Shown here: positions 34,045-43,278 of the stretch, piece after piece | Position numbering within the stretch: the stretch's first letter is position 1 | How the letters are laid out: the number at the start of each line of letters is the position of its first letter | From: Nostocoides sp. | GTDB lineage: Bacteria; Actinomycetota; Actinomycetes; Actinomycetales; Dermatophilaceae | Assembly (NCBI GenBank): GCA_016702415.1 | Contig: JADJEA010000029.1 | Location: 222,005-286,004 of the forward strand | DNA: 64,000 nucleotides | Direction: 5' to 3' | Program-made: the position numbers and the translations under genes | The notes under the pieces: model-generated | What the model saw: only the letters and a program-made list of their open reading frames with translations | What the model was told of the DNA's origin: nothing | Database searches by the model: none

Positions 34045-35183
34045 CAGCGGACCCCCGCACCCGCGAGGTCGCCGAGTTCCTGCTCCTGCTGGAGCTGCAG
34101 GGCGATGTCGATGATCATGTCCTCCTGGCCGCCGACATAGCCGAGCTCGCCGACCCGCTGGAGGATCGCGTGCGCCGGCACGCCATAGCGCGAGGACGCC
34201 CGCTCGGCGTGAAGGAGGAACGAGGAGTAGACCCCGGCATACCCCTGCGTGATCGACGCCCGGTCCATCCACGGCAGGCGTGGAATGAACGGCCGCACGA
34301 CGTCCTCGGCCGCGGAGAGCACCTCGCCGAGGTCGACACCGGTGCGGATGCCCATCCGTTCGAATGTGGCGGCGAGCACCTCGGTCGGGGAGTTGCCGGC
34401 GCCGGCGCCCAGGGCGCACAGTGCGCCGTCGATCTGCTTGGCACCTGCCTGATAGGCGAGCACGGAGTTGGCGATGCCGAGGCTGAGGTTCTGATGACCG
34501 TGGAATCCGACCTGCGCGCCATCCTTGCCGATCTCGTCAATGACCGCCTGGATGCGCTCCTGAGCGTCCGAAAGGACAAGGGCCACAGCGGAATCGACGA
34601 CATAGACACATTGCGCACCGGCGTCGACCATGATCCGCGCCTGCTGGGCCAGCAGGTCCGGGGACGCACGGTGGGACAGCATGAGGAAACCAACAGTCTC
34701 CATGCCGAGCTTGCGTGCCTCGCCGAAATGCTGGATCGACACATCCGCCTCGGTGCAGTGCGTCGCAATCCGGGCAACGGTGGCGCCCATCTCGTGCGCC
34801 TTCTTGAGGTGGTGGACCGTGCCCAGGCCGGGGAGCATGAGGATGGCGATCTTGGCTTGGGTCGCTTCCTCGACGGCTGCCTTGATGAGCTGGAACTCAT
34901 CGACCTTGGAGAAGCCGTAGTTGAAGCTGCTCCCACCCAGTCCGTCACCGTGGCTGACCTCGATGACCTGCACACCCGCGCGGTCGAGGGCGTTGACGAC
35001 GGCGCGGACCTGCTCCTCGGTGTACTGGTGGCTCATCGCGTGGGAGCCGTCCCGCAGAGTCGAGTCGGTGATCCGCAGGTCGCGCTCGCCGCCGGCGCTC
35101 GGGGTGAGCGCCAGGACGTCAGCCTCGGTGACCGCCTCCGTGACGACCGGTGCGTCCTCCGGGCGAATAGTCATGTCTCCCAT
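34044..35183 (-). CDS. dmpG: 4-hydroxy-2-oxovalerate aldolase
   Basis: A 379-residue DRE-TIM metallolyase that cleaves 4-hydroxy-2-oxovalerate to pyruvate and acetaldehyde. Motifs: [18 protein letters not shown] (substrate-binding Arg and metal Asp), [32 protein letters not shown] (HxH metal ligands) and the C-terminal [14 protein letters not shown] communication region. The N-terminus is about 30 residues longer than the common DmpG core. ATG 35183 and ATG 35174 are both possible; AGGAG lies about 13 nt before the first. Acetaldehyde is normally channelled to the dehydrogenase, whose gene is directly upstream and broken by a frameshift here. Confidence 0.93.
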   Translation of the reverse strand: MGDMTIRPEDAPVVTEAVTEADVLALTPSAGGERDLRITDSTLRDGSHAMSHQYTEEQVRAVVNALDRAGVQVIEVSHGDGLGGSSFNYGFSKVDEFQLIKAAVEEATQAKIAILMLPGLGTVHHLKKAHEMGATVARIATHCTEADVSIQHFGEARKLGMETVGFLMLSHRASPDLLAQQARIMVDAGAQCVYVVDSAVALVLSDAQERIQAVIDEIGKDGAQVGFHGHQNLSLGIANSVLAYQAGAKQIDGALCALGAGAGNSPTEVLAATFERMGIRTGVDLGEVLSAAEDVVRPFIPRLPWMDRASITQGYAGVYSSFLLHAERASSRYGVPAHAILQRVGELGYVGGQEDMIIDIALQLQQEQELGDLAGAGVR

Positions 35184-35189
35184 TGGTTC

Positions 35190-36189
35190 TCAGACTCCTG
35201 CCTGCTCGAGCGCGGGGGTGACCGGGTCGGGAGCCTCACCGAGATCGGCCGAGGACTTCCAACTGGTCGCGACGCCGAGTCGGTGGGCGACCATGATGTC
35301 GCCGACCCGCGCCGCAGCCGCGGTGATGATGTCGAGATTGCCCGCGTAGTCGGGCAGGTAGTCCCCGCGCCCCTTGACCTCGATGGGGACGAACGCGCGC
35401 GCCATACCTCGCCAGAGCTCGCGGGCGGGATCGAACTGCGGGTCCGCGCGGAGGTGGTATCCGGGGACGTACTCCTGCACGGTGGCGACCATCGCGTGGA
35501 TCGACTCCAGGATGCGGTCCTGCAGGGCCCCCGGCTCGCCGGCCTCGGCGGGAATAGCGCAGAACACCGAATTGCGCATCATCAGGGGCGGCTCGACGGG
35601 ATTGAGGATGATGATCGCCTTGCCGGTCTCCGCGCCGCCCACGGCGGTCACCGCGGCCGCGGTCGTCTCCGGTGAACTCGTCGATATTGGCGCGCGTGCC
35701 GGGCCCAGCCGACTTCGAGGAGACCGAGGCGACGATCTCGGCATACGGCACCGGGACGACGGAGGAGACGGCGTTGACCATGGGGATGGTCGCCTGGCCG
35801 CCGCAGGTGATCATGTTGACGTTGACGGCATCGAGGTTGAACTCGAGGTTGACCGGCGGGCAGAGATACGGACCCACGGCGGCGGGGGTCAGGTCGACGG
35901 CGAGGATGCCGGCCTCGGCATACCGGGGGGCATTGGCCTCGTGCGCCTTGGCGGAGGTGCACTCGAACACGATGTCGGGCAATTCCGGTTGCGCCAGAAG
36001 CCAGTCCACCCCCTCGTGACTCGCCTCCAGACCCACGGACTTGGCCCGGCGCAAGCCGTCGGAGGTGGGGTCGACGCCGATCATGTAGCGCGGCTCGATG
36101 ATCTCGCTGCGGCGCATCAACTTGAACATCAGGTCGGTCCCGATGTTGCCCGGCCCGACGATGGCGGCCGTGGCCTTGGTCCTGCTCAT
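35190..36189 (-). pseudogene. dmpF: Acylating acetaldehyde dehydrogenase with single-base frameshift
   Basis: The first frame from ATG 36189 (GAAGGAG 7 nt upstream) has the NAD-binding [16 protein letters not shown], the catalytic Cys in [11 protein letters not shown], and [18 protein letters not shown]. It runs through [12 protein letters not shown] and then fails. The -1 frame continues with [37 protein letters not shown] and a normal C-terminus to 35190. One surplus base at about 35670 accounts for the break: the locus is 1000 nt and 999 would encode 332 residues, the usual DmpF length. All other residues look intact, so either a very recent mutation or an assembly error. The enzyme converts acetaldehyde to acetyl-CoA with DmpG. 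Confidence 0.9.
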
Positions 36190-36218
36190 GGGGGAACTCC
36201 TTCGAGGTGGCGCGCGGG

Positions 36219-36998
36219 CTAGACGAAACGCGCGGTGACCGAGCCGATGCCGGCGAAGGTCGCAGAGACGGTGTCACCGGCGGCGACGGGAACCATCGCG
36301 CAGACGGCACCGGGGAGGATGACGTGCCCGGCCTCGAGGACGACGCCCCGGGCGCCGACCGTATTGGCAAGCCAGACAAGGGAATTGATCGGGGAGCCGA
36401 GGACCGCCCCGCCGGCTCCGGTGCCGGCGACCGCACCATTGACCGTCATGACTGCGCCGGCCCGGCGCAGGTCGACCTCGGCCAGCGGAGTCGGCGTGGA
36501 CCCGAGGACCAGGGCAGCCGAGCTGGCGTTGTCGGCGATCGTGTCGAAGAGGCCGATCTTCCAGTTCTTGATCCGGGAGTCGACGATCTCGAGCGCGGGC
36601 AGGACGTAGTCGACCGCCGAGATCGCGTCGGTGACGGTGACGCCAGGCCCGGACAGGCTCTTCTTGAGGACGAAGGCGACCTCCGGTTCGGCGCGCGCCT
36701 GAAGGAAGCGGCTCGCCGGGATCGGCATGTGCTCGAGATAGAAGAAGTCGTCCATGAGGTGGCCGTAGTCGGGGTCGCTGACCCCGAGCAGCTTCTGCAT
36801 CGCGACGCTGGTCAGGCCGACTTTGTGGCCCTTGATCGTCCGACCCGCGGCCTCCCAGGCCGCGATCTGCGCCTGCTGGATCGCATAGGCGTCATCGAGG
36901 GTCAATCCCTCGTAGGTCGTGGTGAGCGGGTCGATCGGGCCGTCGGCGTAGGCCGCGAGCAGACGCTGCGCGACCTCGCGGCGCGACTGGTCGTCCAC
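36219..36998 (-). CDS. dmpE: 2-hydroxypenta-2,4-dienoate (2-keto-4-pentenoate) hydratase
   Basis: A 259-residue hydratase of the MhpD/DmpE family, paralogous to the decarboxylase downstream. Seen: [35 protein letters not shown], metal-site [33 protein letters not shown] and the C-terminal [20 protein letters not shown]. It adds water to 2-hydroxypentadienoate to give 4-hydroxy-2-oxovalerate. GTG 36998 has GAAGGGAG 6 nt upstream and is the first gene of the lower-pathway operon (hydratase, dehydrogenase, aldolase, decarboxylase, tautomerase). The spacing to the next gene is 29 nt. Confidence 0.9.
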   Translation of the reverse strand: MDDQSRREVAQRLLAAYADGPIDPLTTTYEGLTLDDAYAIQQAQIAAWEAAGRTIKGHKVGLTSVAMQKLLGVSDPDYGHLMDDFFYLEHMPIPASRFLQARAEPEVAFVLKKSLSGPGVTVTDAISAVDYVLPALEIVDSRIKNWKIGLFDTIADNASSAALVLGSTPTPLAEVDLRRAGAVMTVNGAVAGTGAGGAVLGSPINSLVWLANTVGARGVVLEAGHVILPGAVCAMVPVAAGDTVSATFAGIGSVTARFV

Positions 36999-37124
36999 GA
37001 TGGCTCCCTTCGTTGGTCGAGGTCTCGCCCCAGCCAGACCGTATGCCGACCCGCGCGACTCGGGCGGGCGATGTTCCGCTCCCGGGAACATCGCCGAAGC
37101 GGGGGCGGAGGGTGGTCGGCGTGG

Positions 37125-37214
37125 ACGATGCCGGACCGAGCGATGTCGGCTTGGGCGATGTCGGGTTGGGGATGGCGGAATGGGGGATGGCCGAGTGGGG
37201 GATAGCGGAGTGGG
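37125..37214. repeat. Six tandem 15-bp units upstream of the lower-pathway operon
   Basis: 15-bp units such as GGATGGCCGAGTGGG repeat from 37125 to 37214 (unit starts 37125, 37140, 37155, 37170, 37185, 37200), diverging gradually. They lie in the 233-bp gap between the dmpE start and the IclR stop, that is, in the upstream region of the lower-pathway operon, where they could affect promoter activity. Confidence 0.8.
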
Positions 37215-37231
37215 GGATGCGGTGTGAGCGC

Positions 37232-38041
37232 TCAGGAGGTGTAGGCCCGGCTGATCCGGTTGGCGGCCGCGATCAGGAGCGGGACGAGGTGGTCGACCTT
37301 CGGGGTGATCAGGTCGTTCGGGCCGAAGACGGACAGGGAGGCGATCGCGCGCTTGCGCTCGAGGATGGCGACGGCCACCGAGGAGGCGCCGTCGAAGGAG
37401 GCGTCGTGGGACACGGCATACCCCTCCCGGCGGACCTGGTCGATGACCCGGTGCCAGTCGGCCGGGGACCGGACCGTCCCTCGCGCCCGCGGCGGGAACC
37501 CGGCCGAAAGCCGGGCCCGGTTGGCCTCCTCGTTGTGGGCGGCGATCGCCTTGCCGGAACTCGTGCAATGGGCCGGGAGGCGGCGGCCGGCATGGCCGAG
37601 GATGCGGACGCCGTCGGCATTCTCGAGGCGCTCGACGAAGACGATGTCGGCGCCGTCGGGGACCCCGAGATTGACCGTCAGCCCGGTCGCCCGGGCGACC
37701 TGACGCATGACCGGGAGTGCGATGTGCCGGAGTTGATTGCGTTGCAGCGCAAGCTGACCCAGCTCGTAGATGTGGATGCCGAGGCGGTATTGCCCGGTGC
37801 CGGCATCCTGCTCGACAAAGCCGCGGGTGACCAGGGTCGTCAGGAGGCGATGGGCCGTCGACTTGGCGCACCCCAGTCGGCGGGCCACGTCGGAGACGCC
37901 GAGTTCGTCGTCGGTGGCGAAGCACTCCAGGACGTCGAGGGCGGCCCCGACGGACTTCAGGCCGCTGCCGGACTGCTCGGTCGGGCCGAAACGCTTCGGG
38001 GTGGACGCGCACCAGGCGCTGTCCTCGGGGGCAATGGACAT
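37232..38041 (-). CDS. IclR-family transcriptional regulator (catabolic cluster)
   Basis: A 269-residue IclR regulator. The winged HTH is at about residues 30-90 (GLKSVGAALDVLECFATDDE, VSDVARRLGCAKSTAHRLLT). The C-terminal effector domain has RQVARATGLTVNLGVPDG, AHCTSSGKAIAAH and the final AAANRISRAY. ATG 38041 has GAGGAGT 8 nt upstream. It is transcribed divergently from a second IclR gene 65 bp away and in the direction of the lower-pathway operon, which begins 233 bp beyond its stop. IclR proteins commonly control aromatic catabolism in actinobacteria, so regulation of the dmp genes is likely but not shown. Confidence 0.92.
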   Translation of the reverse strand: MSIAPEDSAWCASTPKRFGPTEQSGSGLKSVGAALDVLECFATDDELGVSDVARRLGCAKSTAHRLLTTLVTRGFVEQDAGTGQYRLGIHIYELGQLALQRNQLRHIALPVMRQVARATGLTVNLGVPDGADIVFVERLENADGVRILGHAGRRLPAHCTSSGKAIAAHNEEANRARLSAGFPPRARGTVRSPADWHRVIDQVRREGYAVSHDASFDGASSVAVAILERKRAIASLSVFGPNDLITPKVDHLVPLLIAAANRISRAYTS

Positions 38042-38070
38042 CCAGATGACTCCTCGCTGAGCTGCTGCCC

Positions 38071-38100
38071 GTGACAATCGCGCGTTTTTCCGCGTCTAAT
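38071..38100 (+). promoter_or_regulatory. Near-consensus promoter of the second IclR gene (leaderless)
   Basis: -35 GTGACA (38071-38076), an 18-bp spacer and -10 TCTAAT (38095-38100) are followed by 6 nt and GTG 38107. It lies in the 65-bp gap between divergent IclR genes, so a regulator bound here could affect both directions. The spacer contains a T5 run flanked by CGCG on both sides. Confidence 0.7.
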
Positions 38101-38106
38101 CAATGC

Positions 38107-38901
38107 GTGCGTTCCGGTGAGTGGAACGCCCGCGTCGGTGCGGGCGGGGCGGAGAGCGAGGGCAGCAGGTCGGTCCTCGGGCGCTACCTGACGCTCCTTT
38201 CCGCTTTCGACCCGGTCACTCCCCGGATGACCTTGGCCCAACTGACCGCGCGGGCGAACCTGCCGAAATCGACCATCCACCGGCTCTGTGGCGAGCTGCT
38301 CGCGGAGGGACTGCTCGAGCGTGACGAGGCGGGAACATACGCCCTCGGCATCCGGCTCTTCGAACTCGGCGAGTTGGTGCCGCGGCACCGCACCCTCTCC
38401 TCGGTCGCCCTGCCGATCATGGAGGACCTGCGCGAGGCGACCCGGCAGCGGGTCCATCTGGCGGTGCTCGACGGCGTCGACGTCGTCTATGTCGAGATCC
38501 TCGGGTCCAGCGCCGTTGACGTCTCCTCCCGTGTCGGCGGCCGCCTCCCGGCGCATGCCACCGGGGTGGGCAAGGCGATCCTCGCCTATTCCAGTGCGGC
38601 GACGGTCAAGGCGCGGATCGCGGCCGGGCTCCCTGCGATCACGGTGCGGACGATCACGACGCCCGACGCCCTGGTGGCGGAATTGCGCAAGATCCGCACG
38701 ATCGGTATGTCGCTCGACCTCGGCGAATCGCACCTCGGGATCGCCTGCGTCGCCGCCCCGGTTTTCGGCGCGAATCGGCGCATCCGCGCAGGCCTGTCGG
38801 TCACCGGCCCGGTCGCCTCGATCGACCCGGGCATCCTCGGCCCCGCCGTGCGCACTGCCGCCTTCACCCTCACCCGCGCTCTCCGCGACACCGGACTGTG
38901 A
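38107..38901 (+). CDS. IclR-family transcriptional regulator, divergent partner
   Basis: A 264-residue IclR protein. The HTH region includes VLGRYLTLLSAFDPVTP, TLAQLTARANLPKSTIHRLC and AEGLLERDEAGTYALGIRLF. The effector domain includes MEDLREATRQRVHLAVLDGVD, GRLPAHATGVGKAILAYS and SHLGIACVAAPVFGAN. GTG 38107 sits 6 nt after a strong -10 with no Shine-Dalgarno sequence, implying a leaderless mRNA. The upstream GTG at 38071 coincides with the -35 and is rejected. It is convergent with the beta-helix protein gene at the end of the phenol hydroxylase cluster. Two divergent IclR genes between the upper and lower clusters suggest separate effectors or cross-regulation. Confidence 0.9.
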   Translation: MRSGEWNARVGAGGAESEGSRSVLGRYLTLLSAFDPVTPRMTLAQLTARANLPKSTIHRLCGELLAEGLLERDEAGTYALGIRLFELGELVPRHRTLSSVALPIMEDLREATRQRVHLAVLDGVDVVYVEILGSSAVDVSSRVGGRLPAHATGVGKAILAYSSAATVKARIAAGLPAITVRTITTPDALVAELRKIRTIGMSLDLGESHLGIACVAAPVFGANRRIRAGLSVTGPVASIDPGILGPAVRTAAFTLTRALRDTGL

Positions 38902-38959
38902 CCCGGTCGGGCGTGCCGGTCGGGTGTGATCGTCGGGACTGGGAGCGGCGAGGGCTTGG

Positions 38960-40204
38960 TCAGCCGCCGAAACGTGACCCGATCCGCGCCACCGCGGGGA
39001 GGATCTCGGCGACCGCGCTCCAACGGGAGGCGATGATCCCGGACAGCCAGGCGACCGCGGCCTGGGCGACCGCGTCGGGCAGGTCCCGGACCGCGTCGAG
39101 GTATGCCGTGCCCTCCCCCGCCGCTCTCCCCATCGCCTCCGTCAGTGCCGCCGGTGGGGTGAGGCCGGCCGCGCCGGGGTCGGCGGGGCCGAAAACGTCG
39201 ACCAGGGCCTCGACGGCACCGGCGAACTGCGCCTGCGCCGGGATGGCGGGATCCATCCGGCCGGCGAGCGTGCGCAACCGGCTGAGGCGTTCCCGCCGGC
39301 CCGACTCGATCGCGGCCACCGCCCCCTGCCCGACCCACACCCCGAACGGCCCCTGCGCGGCAAAGAAGGGGGTGCGGACCGCGGCATACCACGCAGTGAG
39401 GGCGTCGAGATTGGCGACGTAGTGGACGTTCTTGGCCACGAGGCGGTTCAGGCCGCGATACTCCCGCCCGGAGTAGTCGCTCTCGGTCATCGACGGTGGC
39501 GGACCGACGACGGTCAGCGAGTTCTCCTGGACGACATCGCTGCGCAGGATCGAGCCTGCGCCGACCGTCGCGCCATACGCCACCTGCACCGGACCGACCG
39601 CGCCGCCCTGACCACCGAGGAAGATCGCCTTCTCCCGCAACAGGACTCCGCGCGGGACATCCCCGAACAGGCTCGGCGTCGTCTTGTCGCCCCCGGGCGT
39701 GAAATTGAAGTGAATATAGGCCGACCCCACCTCGCTGTGGTCCCGGCGGCTGGTGCCGCCGGCCATCAGGCAGTCGCAGAAGTTGATCAGCGACCCCAGG
39801 GTGACGAACGGCAGGAGGATGGTCTGCTTGAGCCCGACGCAGTGCGCGGCGCTCGCCTGCTCCTCCAGCAGCGTCCCCTCGCGCACGTGGTGACCCAGGC
39901 CGAGACTGGACCCGTCGAGGAAGGTGGCGCGCGCGGCATACCCGCCGGCGAGGCGGACCCCGCGCCCGAGGTGACAGTCCTCCACCGTCACCGGCGCCTC
40001 CCGCCCGAGTTCGCATCCCGGCGAGATCACCGTCGACGCACCGCGAATGCGGGTGCCCGGGTGGAGGACGACGTCGTCGCCGCTGATCCGGGCGACATCG
40101 ACGTCCTCGCCGATCTCGACCGAGAGCGGGAGCGCCATGCGGACTCCCTTGGCGAGCAGCGCCGCCAAGGCCGATGAGTTGCGCGGCGACAGGTCGGGGT
40201 TCAT
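38960..40204 (-). CDS. Left-handed beta-helix (hexapeptide-repeat-like) protein, unknown function
   Basis: A 414-residue protein whose middle is a left-handed beta-helix: short strands with turns at Gly, for example VDVARISGDDVVLHPGTRI, STVISPGCELG, VTVEDCHLGRGVRLAGGYAA, LGHHVREGTLLEEQA, VQVAYGATVGAGSILRSD. The part after ADYSGREY-type sequence is helical. It recalls the sugar-nucleotide acetyltransferase/pyrophosphorylase group (GlmU-like folds), but no nucleotidyltransferase N-domain or catalytic His is identifiable. It starts 26 nt after the phenol hydroxylase reductase stop on the same strand, so it may be cotranscribed with the catabolic operon; that would be an unusual member. Confidence 0.65.
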   Translation of the reverse strand: MNPDLSPRNSSALAALLAKGVRMALPLSVEIGEDVDVARISGDDVVLHPGTRIRGASTVISPGCELGREAPVTVEDCHLGRGVRLAGGYAARATFLDGSSLGLGHHVREGTLLEEQASAAHCVGLKQTILLPFVTLGSLINFCDCLMAGGTSRRDHSEVGSAYIHFNFTPGGDKTTPSLFGDVPRGVLLREKAIFLGGQGGAVGPVQVAYGATVGAGSILRSDVVQENSLTVVGPPPSMTESDYSGREYRGLNRLVAKNVHYVANLDALTAWYAAVRTPFFAAQGPFGVWVGQGAVAAIESGRRERLSRLRTLAGRMDPAIPAQAQFAGAVEALVDVFGPADPGAAGLTPPAALTEAMGRAAGEGTAYLDAVRDLPDAVAQAAVAWLSGIIASRWSAVAEILPAVARIGSRFGG

Positions 40205-40230
40205 CTGCCCATCCTGCCGCCGCGCGAACG

Positions 40231-41334
40231 TCAGCGCTTGATCAGGGGCGAGTTAACCCCGCCCGCCTTGTCGCCCTCGTTGAAGAACTCCTCGCGGTAG
40301 ATGTCACGCGGGAAGAGCCGGCGCGACATCAGCGTCTTCAGGGCGGCCTCGACCATCAGCGGGGGACCGCAGAGGTAGCCCTTGCACCCCGACAACGACG
40401 CATGGTCGGCGGCGATGACGTCAGTCACCATCCCATAGGCGTATGCCGCGGGGTCACCCCCACTCGCTGCGACCTGGTCCGCCGTCTCCTCCGACAAGCA
40501 CGGACGATAGGTGAACTGGTCGAATTCCGCTGCGAGAGAGGTGAAGTAGTCGACGTCGTAAAGCCATTCCCGGGAGCGGCCGCCCTGATAGAGGGTCATC
40601 TCCCCGTCGTATGCCGCGTTCTCCAGCCCGTGCCGCAGCATCGCCTTGATCGGGGCGAGTCCGGTGCCGCCGGCCACCATGATCGTGTGGTTGTCCTCGC
40701 CGGTGTGCAGGACGAACCGGCCATAGGGACCGGACACCGGGAACTGGTCTCCCACGGCCAAGCCGCCGAACACCCACCCGGCCGTTCCACGCCCACCCGG
40801 GACCAGCCGGACGTGGAACTCCAGCCGCCGGGGCTCGCTCGGCGGCGACGCGATCGACCAGGTGCGGTCGACCGAGTCCGCGGCCCCGTCGGCCGTCGCC
40901 GGGACGGTGAACTTGAGGTACTGCCCGGCGTTGAAGGCGATATCCCGGTCGAGCTCGATGACCAATCGCACGGTGTCCGTAGCGATCTCGGTCTTCTCCA
41001 CAAGGGTGGCGACGTAGTCCTCGACGGGATACATCTCCAGGTCCTCATCGACATCGATGTCGGCCTCGATGGTGACGTCGGAGCGGGGCCGGGCACAGCA
41101 GGTGAGCAGCTTGCCCTCGTCGCGCTCGAAATCCATGAGCGCGAACGAACTCGCCTCGCCGTGGTCGACGTCGCCGTCGACGAGATCGCACTTGCACGTC
41201 GCGCACGTCCCGTGCGTGCAGGAGTGGGGCAGCCACACTCCTGCACGCAGGCAGGCGTCGAGGATCGGTTGGTCGTCACGGCATACGACCTGCCGTCCCA
41301 GGGGTTCGACGGTGATGACAAAGGACTCACTCAT
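40231..41334 (-). CDS. dmpP: Phenol hydroxylase reductase component (P5)
   Basis: A 367-residue FAD/[2Fe-2S] reductase that passes electrons from NADH to the hydroxylase. The N-terminal plant-type ferredoxin domain has C39, C44, C47 in CTHGTCATC and a fourth ligand at LTCC (79/80). The FAD domain carries RTWSIASPP, and the NAD domain MVAGGTGLAPIKAM and KGYLCGPPLMV. Length and order match DmpP and related reductases (about 353). It is the last phenol hydroxylase gene of the cluster, 24 nt after dmpO. All cofactor residues are present. Confidence 0.95.
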   Translation of the reverse strand: MSESFVITVEPLGRQVVCRDDQPILDACLRAGVWLPHSCTHGTCATCKCDLVDGDVDHGEASSFALMDFERDEGKLLTCCARPRSDVTIEADIDVDEDLEMYPVEDYVATLVEKTEIATDTVRLVIELDRDIAFNAGQYLKFTVPATADGAADSVDRTWSIASPPSEPRRLEFHVRLVPGGRGTAGWVFGGLAVGDQFPVSGPYGRFVLHTGEDNHTIMVAGGTGLAPIKAMLRHGLENAAYDGEMTLYQGGRSREWLYDVDYFTSLAAEFDQFTYRPCLSEETADQVAASGGDPAAYAYGMVTDVIAADHASLSGCKGYLCGPPLMVEAALKTLMSRRLFPRDIYREEFFNEGDKAGGVNSPLIKR

Positions 41335-41358
41335 GGTGTCGCTGGCCTCGTCCGCCGC

Positions 41359-41682
41359 TCAGGCACGCACCATGGCCAGGACGCCCTTGTGGACCAGGCC
41401 GATGTCGGCGAAGGTGTCGGTCGCCTTCGGCTCCACCGGGGTGCCGTCGATCGAGAACGCGAACTGCTGATCGGGGCTCCAGTCGGGGTCCTCCTCGAAG
41501 AAGGGCACGACCAGGGCGGACCAGAAGTCCGACCAGGGCATCGCCCGGGGCGCGCGGAAGCAGGCCGCCGCGCAGAACCACGGGTTGTCCTTCCACCAGA
41601 CATGCACGAGCTGGTCGTCGCCGTAGAGCTCCTGACGGGACTTGCTCGGGAACTTGTATTCGCTGATCGCCTTGACGGGCAT
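41359..41682 (-). CDS. dmpO: Phenol hydroxylase subunit P4 (gamma)
   Basis: A 107-residue gamma subunit of the hydroxylase heterohexamer. It begins MPVKAISEYKFPSKSRQ and contains DQLVHVWWKDNPWFCAA and the C-terminal ADIGLVHKGVLAMVR, matching DmpO-type proteins (about 118 residues), which have a ubiquitin-like fold and stabilise the alpha/beta subunits. Its ATG lies 1 nt after the dmpN stop (TGACATG), so translation is coupled. No catalytic residues are expected. Confidence 0.92.
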   Translation of the reverse strand: MPVKAISEYKFPSKSRQELYGDDQLVHVWWKDNPWFCAAACFRAPRAMPWSDFWSALVVPFFEEDPDWSPDQQFAFSIDGTPVEPKATDTFADIGLVHKGVLAMVRA

Positions 41683-41683
41683 G

Positions 41684-43213
41684 TCAGTTTCCTCCGGTCT
41701 TCTCGGCCATGTCGTGCCAGGCCAGCCAGTTCTGGTGATCCGTGCTCCCGAGGTACTCGCCGCCGTCCTCCGGGTTCATGCGGTACCACGCGAGCACGTC
41801 GGGGATCGACGCGCCGCCGCAGTTGCCCTGGAAGATCTGGTGGACGGGCAGCCACGCCTGGACGTACTTCTCCGGCTCGTGGTCGAAGATGTTCTTGCAT
41901 CCGTCGGAGCAGAAGTTGAAGCGCTCGCCCTCGAAGTCGCTGTGCCGCTGGCAGATCGTCGTCGGATCGCCGGGCTCGGTGAAGAGCATCGGGATCTGGC
42001 ACACGCTGCACAGCTCCGGCAGGCCACGGTCGAAGTGCCGGCCGCCGGCGGCGACATTGCGCTTCTCCTTCTCCCACAACGGCTTGTAGAGCTCGTCGAA
42101 CTTCGGGTAGTTCGCCGACAGCCACTCCATGTGCTCGTCGGTCGGGATCGAGGTGGTGAACGACGCGGCGTGCGAGAACTGGTAGAGGGTCCAGTAGACC
42201 TGGTGGGAGAGGTATTCCTTCTCCTCCTTGGCCTGCTCGACGAACTTCGGCGGGGTGATGCCGTAGTAGGCCAGGTCGACGAAGAGCCCACCGAGCATCT
42301 GCTGCTCGAAGTAGAGGTCGAAGGCCTCCTTCCACGACATGACCTTGCGCGGGAGCATGTAGTCGAGCATCTGGGCGACCAGGGCCAGCAACCTGTAGCC
42401 CCGCCAGAACCACTTGTCGATCCAGTGCTGCACGAGGGGGACGTTCTTCTCGTCCTGCTCGAGGAGGAACTTGATCGCCTCGAGGCCGAGGGTCATATGC
42501 CGCGACTCATCGGACTGCGCCGAGAAGCCGAAGGTCATCGTCGGCAGGTCGCCATTGAACGACGCCCCGGACATGAACGGCACGAAGAGGAGGTTGGTCA
42601 GGAGGTACTCGAAGGAGAACCCGATGGCGATGAGGAACTCGAACGGGCCGGCCGAGACCGCGTCGTCGAAGAACGACTTCGGCACCGAGAGATACCACAC
42701 CCGGTCGTGCTGCCACACGTAGCTGTGGAAGCCGGTGTAGAGCTTGTTGTAGTTGGAGAGGGTGTGGACCTCGGTCTGGATGTGCCGGATCTCATCGAGG
42801 CTCTGGCAGAGCGCCGCGAACCGCGGGCCGGGGCCATTGAGGTGGCGCGCCAGGTAGGCGAAGTTGCGGTGCGCTTGGTACTCCAGCGGCGAGACGCCCT
42901 GGATGAACAGCTTCATAGCGTTGAGATAGCTCGCGTCGGTGAGGCCGAGGTGACCCTGGCTCTGCGCGAAACCGTCGAGGACGGCATACAGCCGCTTGTC
43001 CTTCTCGGCTTGGTACTTCGTGTAGGCGTCGACGGTCAGGCGGAAGGGGTCCTCCCACTTGCTCCAGTCGTGAATGGTGATCCCCTCGAAGTTCGTGAAG
43101 GGGAACATCTCCTCGTTGGTGACATAGCTGGGGTCCCAGGCGAGGTCGCGGGTGAGGGCCGAATAGCGGTCCTTCATGCTCAGCTTGCGCGGAGCCTTTG
43201 GTGCGATGGTCAT
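41684..43213 (-). CDS. dmpN: Phenol hydroxylase alpha subunit, diiron catalytic component (P3)
   Basis: A 509-residue bacterial multicomponent monooxygenase alpha subunit that hydroxylates phenol to catechol at a carboxylate-bridged diiron site. The ligand set is complete: Glu111 (SPLEYQAHR), Glu141 and His144 (SLDEIRHIQ), Glu202 (FSFEYLLTN), Glu236 and His239 (SDESRHMT). The spacing equals that of the toluene monooxygenases (E104, E134, H137, E197, E231, H234). A C-terminal Cys-rich module (ELCSVCQIP, FNFCSDGCKNIF) resembles a YHS domain. It is preceded by dmpM after a 65-nt gap and coupled to dmpO. This is the core enzyme of the cluster. Confidence 0.97.
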   Translation of the reverse strand: MTIAPKAPRKLSMKDRYSALTRDLAWDPSYVTNEEMFPFTNFEGITIHDWSKWEDPFRLTVDAYTKYQAEKDKRLYAVLDGFAQSQGHLGLTDASYLNAMKLFIQGVSPLEYQAHRNFAYLARHLNGPGPRFAALCQSLDEIRHIQTEVHTLSNYNKLYTGFHSYVWQHDRVWYLSVPKSFFDDAVSAGPFEFLIAIGFSFEYLLTNLLFVPFMSGASFNGDLPTMTFGFSAQSDESRHMTLGLEAIKFLLEQDEKNVPLVQHWIDKWFWRGYRLLALVAQMLDYMLPRKVMSWKEAFDLYFEQQMLGGLFVDLAYYGITPPKFVEQAKEEKEYLSHQVYWTLYQFSHAASFTTSIPTDEHMEWLSANYPKFDELYKPLWEKEKRNVAAGGRHFDRGLPELCSVCQIPMLFTEPGDPTTICQRHSDFEGERFNFCSDGCKNIFDHEPEKYVQAWLPVHQIFQGNCGGASIPDVLAWYRMNPEDGGEYLGSTDHQNWLAWHDMAEKTGGN

Positions 43214-43278
43214 ATCAGAGAATCCTCACTTGCCCTGGTGGGGCGACGAATGTGAATGGTGTCCGGGCGCCTGGACCG

